From contig DBCZ01000064.1 in assembly GCA_002293315.1 (NCBI GenBank), positions 4,058 through 19,873 of the forward strand: DNA of 15,816 nt, read 5' to 3'. The position numbers and the translations under genes were made by a program. This document shows positions 6,431 through 13,419 of the stretch, in pieces (positions within the stretch are counted from its first letter, which is position 1; every line of letters begins with the position of its first letter). The notes below the pieces were generated by a model. That model had not been told where the DNA came from, made no database searches, and saw nothing but the letters and a program-made list of their open reading frames with translations. This DNA is from Ruminococcaceae bacterium UBA945. GTDB taxonomy: Bacteria > Bacillota > Clostridia > Oscillospirales > Acutalibacteraceae.

Positions 6431-7228
6431 TTATTTTCGACTCGTCACGTCTATATTATCGCCGAACTCCAAATCCCGAAAGCGAGAGGCGTGATAATCG
6501 GCTGTTCCTCGGCTTGACGGAGTCTCGATTTGCTCGTTTTCCCCTTCGGCGACATTCTCTGAGAAATTCACCTTCTTGCCCAAATCGCCCGATTCGTCAA
6601 GCGGAGTTATCTCAGACTTCTCTTTTTTCTGCGGCAATATCGAAATCTCCATTACTTCCGGCTCCGCTTTTGCCGGCTCGGCTTTTTTCTCTTCCGGCAC
6701 GGGCTTGAGGTTCGGGATATTGTCGATATGCTCCAGGTGCTGCTTATACATCTCCACAAGCTGTGCTTTGAACGCGGAGACAGATTTCTTTATCTCCTCA
6801 AATTCACGCCTCTTAACAACGGCAAGCTCCGTGAATTCCTTGGCTTCTCTCTCGGCATTCCCCTTTGCGGCGTCTACAATCTCCTCTGCACGCTTATGCG
6901 CCTGCGCGATTATACCGTCGACCTTTTCATTTGCCTCGGTCAGCGACGCCTTGGCGACGCGCTGAGCGCTGAGAATGGCATCTTTGATACCATCTTCATC
7001 CTTTCTATAGGAGTCAATCTTCTTTGCAAGCACAGTAAGCTTCTCCTGCAACTCATTGTTCTTTGCAGTGAGGTCGTTAACTCTCTTTTGGTTGCCTTCT
7101 CTTTCAGCTATAAGCTGCTTATATGAATCAGCTATTTCATCAAGAAAAGCGTCTACGTCCTCCGGCTTATAGCCGGAAAAATTTGACTTCCCAAAACTGG
7201 CTTCGTTTATGTCCTTAAGTGTAAGCAT
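6431..7228 (-). CDS. divIVA: DivIVA domain cell-division/polarity protein
   Basis: 265-aa coiled-coil protein of the DivIVA/GpsB family, which binds curved membrane at septa and poles and recruits partners. The N-terminal membrane-binding domain reads LKDINEASFGKSNFSGYK (4-21) followed by PEDVDAFLDEIADSYKQL. The central part (about 33-170) is a long, charged, heptad-rich coiled coil. The tail (about 175-265) is a Pro/Glu/Lys-rich, probably disordered region not found in short DivIVA forms. B. subtilis DivIVA uses Phe17-Arg18 in the loop tip; here Phe17 is kept but the next residue is Ser18. AGGAGG (7235-7240) lies 6 nt before the ATG and overlaps the ylmH stop. It is the last division gene before a hairpin, as in the sepF-ylmH-divIVA cluster of other Firmicutes. 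Confidence 0.94.
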   Translation of the reverse strand: MLTLKDINEASFGKSNFSGYKPEDVDAFLDEIADSYKQLIAEREGNQKRVNDLTAKNNELQEKLTVLAKKIDSYRKDEDGIKDAILSAQRVAKASLTEANEKVDGIIAQAHKRAEEIVDAAKGNAEREAKEFTELAVVKRREFEEIKKSVSAFKAQLVEMYKQHLEHIDNIPNLKPVPEEKKAEPAKAEPEVMEISILPQKKEKSEITPLDESGDLGKKVNFSENVAEGENEQIETPSSRGTADYHASRFRDLEFGDNIDVTSRK

Positions 7229-7234
7229 GCAGGA

Positions 7235-7240
7235 CCTCCT
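7235..7240 (-). promoter_or_regulatory. divIVA ribosome binding site overlapping the ylmH stop
   Basis: A perfect AGGAGG on the minus strand, 6 nt from the divIVA ATG. Its upstream end shares bases with the ylmH TAG (7239-7241), so ribosomes ending ylmH pass directly over the divIVA initiation site. Confidence 0.85.
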
Positions 7241-7985
7241 ATATATATTTTCGGCAGATGACGGGTAAACGTCCCTTCCCTGTCAGCCGCCCGAAATCAT
7301 CTATGATGAATCTCCCGCGTGAGCGAATCGAGATTTTATCGCCTATTTCAACCTTGCTTGACGGAGATAATTCTTCTTTGTGATTAAGCATTACAAGCCC
7401 TGATTTAATAAGCGAGGAAGCTTTCTCTCTGCTTGTCTTCGCGAGCAGTGCCACAATGCTGTCAAGCCTGTTCGAAGCGATGACTCCCTTTACCTCGGTA
7501 AACCTCCTGCCGTCAGGCAAAGGTAATTCCGCGCCCTCTTTTATGGTGACGCCCACTCTACCGATTTTCCTTATGTTTTCGAGGAAATAAGGAAGCATAT
7601 CGGTTTTGATGAATGCCACGGTTCTGCCTTCGCCGCAGAGAATATCGCCTATAACCGTGCGTTCAATGCCCAAATTCATAAATGCACCGAGAAAATCCCT
7701 GTGACTGAGCGTGTCTTCAGCTCTGTATGTGAGCGTAATCGCGGAAAGCGGGAAATCTGCTTCTTCTGTCTCCATATATTCCGGGAAGAAGCCCAGAAGC
7801 TTTCTCTCCGCACTTTCATATCCACCCCAAAAGGAGAAGCTCGCGTCTTTTCTGAATTTAAGGTATTCTCTTGCGGAATCTGCTTCTGCTTCATCAAGGA
7901 AGCCCAGAAACCTTGGGCGTTTTTCAGAGATGAGAATGCTGTCTTCAATCCGCCTCTTGAGCGCCTCGGATAATTCTGCGCCCAT
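7239..7985 (-). CDS. ylmH: YlmH-family S4-domain RNA-binding protein
   Basis: 248-aa cytoplasmic protein of the YlmH family. The N-terminal region has the family blocks SFWGGYESAERKLL (51-64), SHRDFLGAFMNLGIER (94-109) and IGDI (112-115). The C-terminal S4 RNA-binding domain covers about 172-232 and contains RLDSIVA, SREKASSLIKSGLV and VEIGDKISIRSRGRF. YlmH binds ribosomal 50S/tRNA complexes and has been linked to ribosome-associated quality control in B. subtilis, in addition to its fixed place beside division genes. The ATG follows the sepF TAA with no spacer and has only a weak G-rich stretch upstream, so translation is probably coupled to sepF. divIVA follows after 10 bp. Confidence 0.92.
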   Translation of the reverse strand: MGAELSEALKRRIEDSILISEKRPRFLGFLDEAEADSAREYLKFRKDASFSFWGGYESAERKLLGFFPEYMETEEADFPLSAITLTYRAEDTLSHRDFLGAFMNLGIERTVIGDILCGEGRTVAFIKTDMLPYFLENIRKIGRVGVTIKEGAELPLPDGRRFTEVKGVIASNRLDSIVALLAKTSREKASSLIKSGLVMLNHKEELSPSSKVEIGDKISIRSRGRFIIDDFGRLTGKGRLPVICRKYI

Positions 7986-8510
7986 TTAGAAGTAAAGCCC
8001 GCTGTGCTCAAGCTCATCAAGAACCTGGTCGCCTGTTAAATCGACATTATATGGCGTGATGATGAATGTGCTTGAAGCGATTCTCTTTATCTTGCCGTTG
8101 TTTGCATATGCCACGCCGCTGAGGAAATCTACAATCCTGCGCTGAACATCACTGTCTGTGTGCTCTAAATTGAGAACCACCGTGTGGCGGCTGAGAAGCT
8201 CGTCAGCGATTACTCTCGTTTCCTCGCCGAACGAAACCGGCCTGTAAAGGACCACCTGAAGCTGCGCCTTGGCATTGATATTGACGATTTTATTCGATGA
8301 AGTGTCGTCAAACCTGCCACGTGAGCCGAAGCTTGAAAAGGAGGATTGCCTGTCTGAAGCAGACCTGCGGCCGGCGTCCTGCTCGTCATCAGAACCCCAT
8401 GAGCTTCTTCTGCTGCGCGGAGCCTCTTCAATCACTTCGTCTTCGTATTCCTCATATTCGTCATCAGGCGGATTCCAAATATTCTGAAGCTTATCTATAA
8501 AACCTGCCAT
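7986..8510 (-). CDS. sepF: SepF (YlmF) cell division protein
   Basis: 174-aa protein that tethers FtsZ filaments to the membrane and helps septum assembly. The N-terminal amphipathic helix MAGFIDKLQNIW (1-12) is the membrane anchor. An acidic run (15-29) and a Ser/Arg/Asp-rich, low-complexity linker lead to the SepF domain (about 74-174), with KIVNINAKAQLQVVLYRP, then RRIVDFLSGVAYANNGKI and FIITPYNVDL. The Gly in FLSG matches the Gly needed for dimer interaction in B. subtilis SepF. The open frame extends five codons upstream to a GTG at 8525, but the best ribosome binding site (AAAGGA, 8517-8522) lies inside that extension. The ATG at 8510 also puts the amphipathic helix at the true N-terminus, so it was chosen. 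It lies 19 bp after ylmE and abuts ylmH. Confidence 0.94.
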   Translation of the reverse strand: MAGFIDKLQNIWNPPDDEYEEYEDEVIEEAPRSRRSSWGSDDEQDAGRRSASDRQSSFSSFGSRGRFDDTSSNKIVNINAKAQLQVVLYRPVSFGEETRVIADELLSRHTVVLNLEHTDSDVQRRIVDFLSGVAYANNGKIKRIASSTFIITPYNVDLTGDQVLDELEHSGLYF

Positions 8511-8516
8511 GGCGTA

Positions 8517-8522
8517 TCCTTT
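8517..8522 (-). promoter_or_regulatory. Ribosome binding site deciding the sepF start
   Basis: AAAGGA on the minus strand, 6 nt before the ATG at 8510. It overlaps the alternative upstream GTG (8525), which itself has no site at a suitable distance. Confidence 0.78.
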
Positions 8523-8529
8523 CACAAGC

Positions 8530-9243
8530 TCAATTTCTTCTCCCGAAAAGCGCTGTGCCGAGCCTTATCAGATTTGAGCCGTGCTCAATTGCAAGCTCAA
8601 AATCATCTGACATTCCCATCGAGAGGACATTCATATAGATATTATCTATTTTTTTTGCCTTTATGTCAACAAAATACTGCCTCATTTTATCAAAATATGC
8701 AGAAAGTTCTGATAAATCATCTGAAATCGGTGGAATTGCCATCAAACCGACGACATTAAGCGACGGAAAATGACGGATTTCATCAATGAACTCGAAAATC
8801 CCCTCGGGTCTAATGCCGCCTTTGTTCTCCTCTTTACCGATGTTCACCTCGATTAAAATATCCGTTTTCACACACGAGGTATCCGAATGGCGGGAAATCT
8901 CTTTGGCGAGCTTCACGCTGTCAACCGATTCAATCATTGAAACCCTGCCGATAAGGTATTTAGCCTTATTGGTTTGAAGCTTGCCGATAAAATGGCGCTC
9001 ACATTCATGCAGATCTTCGCATTTATCCATAAATTCCTGCACACGGTTTTCGCCGACAAGCGAAACTCCGCTGTCTATCGCATGATTTATCACTTCCACA
9101 GGCACAGTCTTCGTCGCGGCAAGCAGCCTTATCTCTTCAGGCTTTCCGCCTGCTTTCTCCGCAGCCAACGCGATTTTTTCTTTGATGTGCTTATAGTTTT
9201 CATCAAAATCTCTGAATCTGTCAGTAAATGAATTTTCCGTCAT
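8530..9243 (-). CDS. ylmE: YggS/YlmE-family PLP homeostasis protein
   Basis: 237-aa cytoplasmic protein (COG0325) with an alanine-racemase-like TIM barrel. It binds pyridoxal 5'-phosphate and affects vitamin B6 and amino acid homeostasis rather than acting as a known enzyme. The PLP lysine is Lys45 in LLAATKTVP. Other family blocks are LVGENRVQEF, HFIGKLQTNKAKYL, GLMAIPP, LSMGMSDDFELAIEHGSN and the phosphate-binding end IRLGTALFG. The frame is open back to a GTG at 9255 (four residues more), but GGAAGG (9255-9260) is too close to serve it and lies 11 nt from the ATG at 9243, so the latter was chosen. The start overlaps the 3' end of the HlyD-like gene by 23 bp. YlmE sits immediately before sepF in many Firmicutes. 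Confidence 0.93.
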   Translation of the reverse strand: MTENSFTDRFRDFDENYKHIKEKIALAAEKAGGKPEEIRLLAATKTVPVEVINHAIDSGVSLVGENRVQEFMDKCEDLHECERHFIGKLQTNKAKYLIGRVSMIESVDSVKLAKEISRHSDTSCVKTDILIEVNIGKEENKGGIRPEGIFEFIDEIRHFPSLNVVGLMAIPPISDDLSELSAYFDKMRQYFVDIKAKKIDNIYMNVLSMGMSDDFELAIEHGSNLIRLGTALFGRRN

Positions 9244-10531
9244 AGAGGTCAACACCTTCCATAATCACTTCGTCATAGAGATGAATTGTTTCATCTGTCA
9301 CAAGCAAGCCTTGCTGCTCTTCGCTCAGCTCAGTTTTACATATCGCATAGCCGTTTATCGTCCGCTCGGTGAAAATCTGAACGAACTTCATCTGGCTGCC
9401 GCTTTTCACGTACACGCCCTTAACGTTCTCATGCAGAACCGTTTGTGTTGTGCCGTCTTCAAGCTCATATTCTTTCTCGATATCGTTGAAGCGAATTGCC
9501 TTCTCGTTTACAAGCACGCCGGAATATGTTTGCACCTCAATTTTAATCGGCTCGCGCCGAACCTTTGCTATATCTGAATCCATGTTACTGCAACGGAAAA
9601 CCACCGCGATTTCACCCGTTTCGTCGTCCTTGTTTTTGGCAATTATCTCCGCCGGAATCTTTTCAGTCGTCGCGAAGGGAATTTCGATATTCACGTTTGT
9701 GACATTTTCGAGGCGCAGGACATCGTCATTATTCAGCACGCAGATGAGATACCAGTTGAATTCCGTGCAAATCTTCCCGATTGCCGTGCTCGTCTCGGCC
9801 GGCTTCTCCTCACCTCTCAGCAGCGCTCTTACCTTCCCCGGGAGAATATCCGCCACACGTTTGAAGTCAACGGAGTTTTCATATCCGTCCTCGGTGCTGA
9901 TGAAATATCCCGCCATGGGCGCAACCACGTAATCGGTTCTGCCGCCCGCTGTGCTTTGAATCTCCGCTTTCTCTGCCTCAAGCTCTGCGATTCTCGCAAT
10001 ATAATCATCCTTGCTCTCGTCGCCGGTTATTATATTCTTGCGATTTATTGCCATCTGAAATTCCTCTCGCCTCAGAGAGAGATTAGAAAAATCACCCGAA
10101 TTTATAGCTGTGTAAATCCCGCCGAGCGATGAATAGATCTGCGTACTCAAAAGCTCGGGGTTCGAGAGATAATGCTCTTCTGAATAAGCCAGCGCGTTGA
10201 GCATCTCGATTTCGCTGTCAAGGCGCTGAATGCGCGCCTTCAAAGTGGCGTCGCGCTCATTTTGATATATGTCAGCAATTACGCCGCCCGTGGATACACG
10301 GCTTCCGTCTGAGACAGTGTAATCAATCACGCCGCTATATGAGGCGGTTACGAGCTGCTCATTGCGCACGGAAAAGGCTTCTGTCTGGATAGTCTCCGAA
10401 ACAGAGGCATATGCAGCCGTCTCCACGACCAAATCCTCGCGCGTGAGCAGATAGACTTGATAGCCCACGTAAGTGAGCAGCAGCGCCGCCACAAAAATAG
10501 AGAGGAATCTTCTGAGTTTCACGTTTTCCAT
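9221..10531 (-). CDS. HlyD-like membrane-anchored adaptor protein in the division operon
   Basis: 436-aa protein resembling periplasmic adaptor/membrane fusion proteins (HlyD/RND-adaptor type). A single N-terminal membrane segment (about 8-29) is followed by an extracytoplasmic body. The barrel-sandwich (lipoyl-like) domain is split: VTASYSGVIDYTVSDG (61-76) with GGVIADIYQ (82-90) forms the first half, and DYVVAPMAGYFISTEDG (200-216) the second. About 110 largely helical residues lie between them (KARIQRLDSEIEML and IARIAELEAEKAEIQ). A beta-barrel and membrane-proximal region follows (about 255-436), ending with GVYVKSGSQMKFVQIF and YDEVIMEG, typical of adaptors. No ABC, RND or MFS partner is adjacent; the neighbours are miaA (2 bp) and ylmE (23-bp overlap). 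Cognate function is unknown. A role at the division site or envelope is inferred from context only; a remote transporter partner is the alternative. GGAG lies 5 nt before the ATG. Confidence 0.8.
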   Translation of the reverse strand: MENVKLRRFLSIFVAALLLTYVGYQVYLLTREDLVVETAAYASVSETIQTEAFSVRNEQLVTASYSGVIDYTVSDGSRVSTGGVIADIYQNERDATLKARIQRLDSEIEMLNALAYSEEHYLSNPELLSTQIYSSLGGIYTAINSGDFSNLSLRREEFQMAINRKNIITGDESKDDYIARIAELEAEKAEIQSTAGGRTDYVVAPMAGYFISTEDGYENSVDFKRVADILPGKVRALLRGEEKPAETSTAIGKICTEFNWYLICVLNNDDVLRLENVTNVNIEIPFATTEKIPAEIIAKNKDDETGEIAVVFRCSNMDSDIAKVRREPIKIEVQTYSGVLVNEKAIRFNDIEKEYELEDGTTQTVLHENVKGVYVKSGSQMKFVQIFTERTINGYAICKTELSEEQQGLLVTDETIHLYDEVIMEGVDLYDGKFIY

Positions 10532-10533
10532 AC

Positions 10534-11484
10534 TTACTCCGCTTTTAAGAATTTATCCGCTTCTTCGAGACAGAATTCGCTCATTTCATTTTCATCGGCG
10601 AACTCGTCAACGCAAATGAAATCGATGTTTTCTTCTTTTCTGAACCATGTCAGCTGCCGCTTTGCATAATTCCTTGTGCCTTGCTTGATATTCTCGATTG
10701 CCTTATCAAGCGTGATTTCGCTTTCAAAATACGGAAAAAGCTCCTTATAGCCTATGGCTTGCGCGGCCGTGGAGGAAATCTTGTGCTTTGAGAGGAAATC
10801 ATGGAAAGCCCGGGCTTCATCTATCAACCCCTTGTCTATCATCAAATCCACGCGCTTGTTTATGCGGGAATAGAGCTTTTCTCTGTCTTTATACGTCAGG
10901 CAGAACATCTTATAGGTATACTTGCTTTCGGCAGCCTTTGTGCGCGCCGCCTGTGAGGAAATCGGCTCACCGGTGACCTCGAAGTATTCGAGCGCGCGAA
11001 GCAGGCGCTTGGTGTTGTTAGCATGTATATGCTTTGATGAGAATGCGTCTATCTTTGCAAGCCTTGCATGAAGTGCCTCATTGCCAAGCTCTTTTACCTC
11101 TTCTTCCAGCCTTGCTCTTATCTCTTCGCTGCGGCTGTTTTCCTCAAAGCGCGAGCCGACGAGTAACGAACGGGCATATAGCCCTGTGCCGCCTGTTAGT
11201 ATCGGCAGCTTCCCCCGCGCCGCTATCTCTTCAATTTCACGCTCTGCAAGCGAAACGTAGTCTGCGACGGAGAAATCTTTGTCTACATCGAGGAAGCCGA
11301 TTAAGTGGTGCGGCACGTCGTTGCGCTCAGCTGAAGTCGGCTTTGCCGTGCCTATATCCAAGCCCTTATATATCTGCATTGAATCACATGATACGATTTC
11401 GCCGCACCGGGCCTTTGCAAGCTTTATTGAGAGCGTTGTTTTGCCGGTGGCCGTCGGCCCGACGATTGCAATTATCTTTATCAT
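10534..11484 (-). CDS. miaA: tRNA dimethylallyltransferase
   Basis: 316-aa enzyme that transfers a dimethylallyl group to N6 of A37 in tRNAs reading UNN codons (i6A37). The P-loop GPTATGKT is at 9-16. Further family blocks are SCDSMQIYKGLDIGTAKPT (32-50), PHHLIGFLDV, GGTGLYARSLL and, near the C-terminus, GTRNYAKRQLTWFRK, which corresponds to the conserved RYAKRQ tRNA-contacting segment. The frame is open 41 codons further upstream, back into mutL, but that part has no homology. The ATG at 11484 places the P-loop at the usual distance from the N-terminus, has AGGA (11494-11497) upstream, and gives the normal family length. It begins 4 bp after the mutL stop and ends 2 bp before the HlyD-like gene, consistent with the widespread mutL-miaA pairing. 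Confidence 0.96.
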   Translation of the reverse strand: MIKIIAIVGPTATGKTTLSIKLAKARCGEIVSCDSMQIYKGLDIGTAKPTSAERNDVPHHLIGFLDVDKDFSVADYVSLAEREIEEIAARGKLPILTGGTGLYARSLLVGSRFEENSRSEEIRARLEEEVKELGNEALHARLAKIDAFSSKHIHANNTKRLLRALEYFEVTGEPISSQAARTKAAESKYTYKMFCLTYKDREKLYSRINKRVDLMIDKGLIDEARAFHDFLSKHKISSTAAQAIGYKELFPYFESEITLDKAIENIKQGTRNYAKRQLTWFRKEENIDFICVDEFADENEMSEFCLEEADKFLKAE

Positions 11485-11488
11485 AGCT

Positions 11489-13321
11489 TCATATCCTGCC
11501 GAACTGCTTTTCAATATCACTGCGCTTGATAAGCATAGAAACCGGCCGGCCATGAGGGCAATAGCGGATTTCCGGATTCTCCTCAAGCTCTTTTGCGAGC
11601 GCAACAAGCTCTTCTCTTGAGGATTTATTCCCTGCCTTCACCGCCGCACGGCACGCCACATTGTGATATATCCAGTCAAGATGCTCCGTGGAGATGTCGG
11701 TCTTAAAATTAGCAAGATAGCCAGCGATTTCCATAATCGCCCCTGCTACGTCTGTGCCTTCAAGTAGCATTGGCGCCGTGCGCACAAGCACCGTACCTGA
11801 GCCGAAATCCTCCGTCTCAAAGCCTGCTTCGCGCAGTACGGAAAGATTTGACAGCACCGAGGAGTGTTCATTTTTATCCAGAGTTACGGTGACTGGCAGA
11901 AGTAAGCTCTGCGCCTCACGCCCCGTTCCTTCGGCTTTCAGCTTCTCATATAAAAAGCGCTCGTGCGCGGCATGCTTGTCGATTAACATGAGTGAATCCT
12001 TGCCGTATTCAATGATGATGTATGTGTCAAATGCCTCCCCGATTATTCTCGCGAGCTTCTCTTCGGCTGATTTCACCTCTAGTCTTGGCTCAGGAGCCTC
12101 CTCAGCAATTGGCACAGGCGGGGAATCTAGGATGAAATCTATTTTCGCCGGAATGCTTGCAGGCATATCAACTGACGGTCTGTGACGCACCTCTCTCACA
12201 GCTGAATCTGTGAGAGCGCCGCTTTTTGCAAGGCTTGCCTTGGGCTGCTCTTTTATCACGATTTGCTCGGCTTTTTCAGCCGGGGCATATGGAAGAACCG
12301 GCGGCTTTTTGAATGCCATCGTCTTCGTTACATCGCCCTTTGCGAGGGCTGTTTTCACGCCGTGATAGATTGCGTCAAAAATCGGGCGCTCGTTCACGAA
12401 GCGCACCTCCAGCTTCGCGGGGTGAACATTCACATCAACAGCCTCAAATGAGAGCTCGATATTCAGCACGCACGAGGCGAATTTCCCCGCCATCACAGAG
12501 CCCTTGTATGCCTCGTCAAGCGCTGCACCAGCGGTTCTGCTTCTCACATAACGCGAATTTATGAAAAAATTCTGCATGCTTCTATTCGGCCTTGCTGCTG
12601 CAGGGACGCAGACACAGCCGCGCACCTTGACATTATTATAAGAATAATCCACGGGTATCATGTTTTCCGTGAACTCCTTGCCGTAAACGGAATAAATCGC
12701 AGAGGAAAGCTTATTATCGCCGGGCGAGTGAAGCACCTCCTTGCCGTCTCTTATGAGGCGAAAGGAGATATCAGGGTTAGAGAGCACAAGCTTATCTATT
12801 ATCCCGGCAACCGCGTTCCCCTCCGTGACATCCTTTTTTAGGAACTTCATTCGGGCGGGCGTGTTGAAGAATAAATCGCGCACGATAATGGTCGTGCCGT
12901 CGGGGCAGCCTGCGTCTTCTATCACAGAATTATCTGTACCCGAAGAGCTATATCGCGTACCGATTCGCTCGGCCTTGGTTTTCGTCAGCAGCTCAAGCTT
13001 CGCCACGGCCGAGATAGAGGCCAGTGCCTCGCCGCGAAAGCCCAGGGTGAAGATTGAGTCTAAATCGTCTGCTTTTGCTATCTTACTCGTTGCATGCCGC
13101 AGGAAAGCCTTTGGTACGTCTTCGCGCTCAATTCCGGCGCCGTTATCTGTAACGCGCATAAAAGTGATTCCGCCGTTTCTAATCTCTACGGTTATCACCT
13201 TTGCGCCTGCATCTATTGAATTCTCGACCAGCTCCTTGATTACGGAGGACGGGCGCTCGACGACCTCGCCCGCGGCAATAAGCTCCGCGATGCTCTTATC
13301 AAGCACATTTATTCCGGCCAT
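11489..13321 (-). CDS. mutL: DNA mismatch repair protein MutL (endonuclease type)
   Basis: 610-aa mismatch repair protein that couples MutS mismatch recognition to strand incision. The N-terminal GHKL ATPase (about 1-330) shows IKELVENSIDAGA (28-40; Glu30 general base, Asn34 Mg ligand), DNGAGI (59-64), RHATSKI (75-81) and GFRGEALASI (94-103). A linker (about 335-420) is variable and Pro/Ala/Glu-rich. The C-terminal dimerisation/endonuclease domain carries DKHAAHERFLYE (448-459), the DQHA(X)2E(X)4E metal motif with Gln replaced by Lys, plus CPHGRP (588-593) and the terminal QFGRI. This is therefore the nicking type found where MutH is absent. The frame is open to 13393, but homology begins at MAGINVLD and AAAGGGGG lies directly upstream, so 13321 was chosen. 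It follows mutS after 98 bp. Confidence 0.96.
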   Translation of the reverse strand: MAGINVLDKSIAELIAAGEVVERPSSVIKELVENSIDAGAKVITVEIRNGGITFMRVTDNGAGIEREDVPKAFLRHATSKIAKADDLDSIFTLGFRGEALASISAVAKLELLTKTKAERIGTRYSSSGTDNSVIEDAGCPDGTTIIVRDLFFNTPARMKFLKKDVTEGNAVAGIIDKLVLSNPDISFRLIRDGKEVLHSPGDNKLSSAIYSVYGKEFTENMIPVDYSYNNVKVRGCVCVPAAARPNRSMQNFFINSRYVRSRTAGAALDEAYKGSVMAGKFASCVLNIELSFEAVDVNVHPAKLEVRFVNERPIFDAIYHGVKTALAKGDVTKTMAFKKPPVLPYAPAEKAEQIVIKEQPKASLAKSGALTDSAVREVRHRPSVDMPASIPAKIDFILDSPPVPIAEEAPEPRLEVKSAEEKLARIIGEAFDTYIIIEYGKDSLMLIDKHAAHERFLYEKLKAEGTGREAQSLLLPVTVTLDKNEHSSVLSNLSVLREAGFETEDFGSGTVLVRTAPMLLEGTDVAGAIMEIAGYLANFKTDISTEHLDWIYHNVACRAAVKAGNKSSREELVALAKELEENPEIRYCPHGRPVSMLIKRSDIEKQFGRI

Positions 13322-13325
13322 AGCG

Positions 13326-13333
13326 CCCCCTTT
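13326..13333 (-). promoter_or_regulatory. Ribosome binding site deciding the mutL start
   Basis: AAAGGGGG on the minus strand, 4 nt before the ATG at 13321. The upstream in-frame ATG at 13393 has only a weak GGGA nearby and would add 24 residues coded largely by the heptamer repeat, unlike any MutL N-terminus. Confidence 0.78.
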
Positions 13334-13336
13334 CAG

Positions 13337-13371
13337 GACAAGTGATAATTGACAATGTACAATGGACAATT
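13337..13371. repeat. Degenerate 7-bp tandem repeat between mutS and mutL
   Basis: Five head-to-tail heptamers on the plus strand: GACAAGT (13337-13343), GATAATT (13344-13350), GACAATG (13351-13357), TACAATG (13358-13364) and GACAATT (13365-13371). The consensus is GACAATK. The array ends 3 bp from the mutL ribosome binding site and fills about a third of the only large gap in the mismatch repair/division operon. Short heptamer arrays of this kind occur as dispersed intergenic repeats in several bacterial groups; a function is not known. Confidence 0.7.
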
Positions 13372-13419
13372 CCCGTTCTGCCCGTGCATTCATTTTATCC
13401 CATGAAAAGTCCGATTCAT

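Noticed and set aside
6455..6460. GATAAT (minus strand) in the divIVA 3' end as a possible -10 box for lspA
   Set aside because: No acceptable -35 hexamer lies 16-18 bp upstream and there is no extended -10; it cannot be supported as a promoter from sequence alone.
11485..11607. N-terminal extension of MiaA by 41 codons into mutL
   Set aside because: It overlaps the mutL end extensively and would put the P-loop about 50 residues from the N-terminus; the ATG at 11484 fits family length and has AGGA upstream.
12741..13352. 203-codon open frame on the plus strand, antisense to mutL
   Set aside because: It mirrors the well-supported mutL N-terminal domain, has a Ser/Pro-rich low-complexity product with no recognisable domain, and no proper ribosome binding site.
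13337..13371. Heptamer array as a CRISPR or an operator palindrome
   Set aside because: Units are only 7 bp without spacers, and the centre (TGTACA) does not extend into a convincing palindrome; it is better described as a degenerate tandem repeat.
13322..13393. N-terminal extension of MutL to the ATG at 13393
   Set aside because: The added residues are coded by the heptamer repeat, lack homology and a good ribosome binding site; MAGINVLD at 13321 is the normal MutL start.
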